This document shows, piece after piece, positions 63,458 through 64,000 of a stretch of 64,000 nt of DNA; position 1 is the stretch's first letter; each line of letters starts with the position of its first letter. The notes beneath the pieces were generated by a model. It was not told where the DNA came from. It did not search any database and saw only the letters and a program-made list of their open reading frames with translations. The position numbers and the translations under genes are program-made. The stretch is from JADJXV01 sp046328995 (GTDB lineage: Bacteria; Bacteroidota; Ignavibacteria; Kapaibacteriales; UBA961). Location: NCBI GenBank assembly GCA_046328995.1, contig JAXLVN010000006.1, forward strand, positions 299,645-363,644, written 5' to 3'.

Positions 63458-64000
63458 GATGTTGAGAATAAAATAAATACCGCACTTCGATTGAACTGCA
63501 AAAATAACACTCCGGCGGCATAAGCAGGGTTTGGGGAGGATGAATTTCAGGGTAATTGCTTGTATTGCACGCTCCATGGCACGCTGATACCGCTGATTGT
63601 TTATGATTTGTTATGATCTTATCTGCGAGAATCATAAAAAATCATAAAAAATCAGCGTGCCATTCCTCAGCAATGTCAGATTGCAACACAAGCTACACAA
63701 GAGAATGAGGTGTATCAATAGTGAACTTTGTGGAGTATCTTTGAGAACTTTGTGCTTAAAAAAGTCACAAGCTGAATTCCTGATAATTTATCAGCGAAAA
63801 TCATAAGAAATCATAAAAAATCAGCGTGCCATTCCTCAGCAATGTCAATTTTAAACACAAAGAACACGAAGGTAACCACAAAGAACACAACAAGATAGGT
63901 GTATTTATAGTGAACTTTGTGGAGTATCTTTGAGAACTTTGTGCTTAAAAAAGTCACAAGCTGAATTCCTGATAATTTATCAGCGAGAATCATAAGAAAT
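63458..64000. repeat. Non-coding right edge with a 168-189 base tandem repeat
   Basis: From about 63624 a unit begins with tatctgcgagaatcataa, followed by aatcagcgtgccattcctca and a gtgaactttgtggagtatct segment. A second copy starts at about 63792 (168 bases later) and a third at about 63981 (189 bases later), running off the window. Copy two is longer by about 21 bases (a cacaaagaacac segment). The copies are nearly identical, so the array is recent. Nothing before 63600 except the lysC promoter region is apparent, and no gene is supported. Confidence 0.88.

Overview
This window looks like a chromosome segment from a member of the Bacteroidota/Chlorobiota (FCB) group, most like the Ignavibacteria/Kapabacteria side of it. 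The evidence is type IX secretion (T9SS): a PorX response regulator, a PorD/DUF4835 protein, and four large secreted proteins ending in a Por-type C-terminal sorting domain (PNPT/PHPF start, then a -GMY/-LYILR-type strand). Other support comes from many outer-membrane barrels, weak Shine-Dalgarno signals, a TonB receptor/YfiR/hybrid-kinase triad and an OlsF-like lipid acyltransferase. No rRNA, tRNA, CRISPR, transposase or prophage was seen. The species assignment is inference.

Layout. 0-6.5 kb: two paralogous TPR proteins, phosphate acetyltransferase, a beta-propeller lipoprotein, a purine nucleoside phosphorylase and an outer-membrane barrel. 6.5-11 kb: porD, a secreted duplicated-domain protein and a T9SS-exported propeller. 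11-17 kb: a membrane protein, rimO, DUF2127, a phosphotyrosine-phosphatase-like protein, a YiiX-like cysteine hydrolase, a short-chain dehydrogenase lacking its usual catalytic residues and DUF2203. 17-27 kb: a PKD-domain T9SS cargo, DUF3108, a CtpA protease, a glycosyltransferase-like protein, a TatD/beta-barrel fusion, tsaE and porX. 27-32 kb: a lipoprotein, the OlsF-like protein and a PDZ-domain T9SS cargo.

31.7-35.4 kb is the most striking stretch. A protein of the ExoY/CyaA/edema-factor nucleotidyl cyclase family, with every catalytic position conserved at the family's spacing, lies divergent from a MORN-repeat protein and a DUF4280 PAAR-like spike protein, followed by a four-helix membrane protein. 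This looks like an orphan toxin/spike module for a contractile injection apparatus encoded elsewhere.

35.7-44 kb: a GNAT, a HAD hydrolase, a GxxExxY protein and the signalling set of TonB receptor, YfiR protein and hybrid kinase. 44-52.3 kb: a TPR-LuxR regulator, purB, a YCF48-like T9SS cargo, a cysteine-rich secreted protein and a second purine nucleoside phosphorylase whose base-reading residue differs from the first. 52.9-64 kb: a YggS protein, a metallophosphoesterase lipoprotein, a GNAT, miaB, an AT-rich ATPase/TOPRIM-like pair that looks like a defence cassette, yraN, a histidine kinase, a thioredoxin and aspartate kinase.

The intergenic DNA is unusually rich in repeats. There are short tandem words of 7-10 bp, a dispersed palindrome GGGCGAATTGCATTCGCCC that often occurs as an inverted pair, several other imperfect inverted repeats and a 168-189 bp tandem repeat at the right edge. 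In two places the same repeat words run into coding sequence: the end of rimO and the sorting domain of the 47.7 kb cargo.
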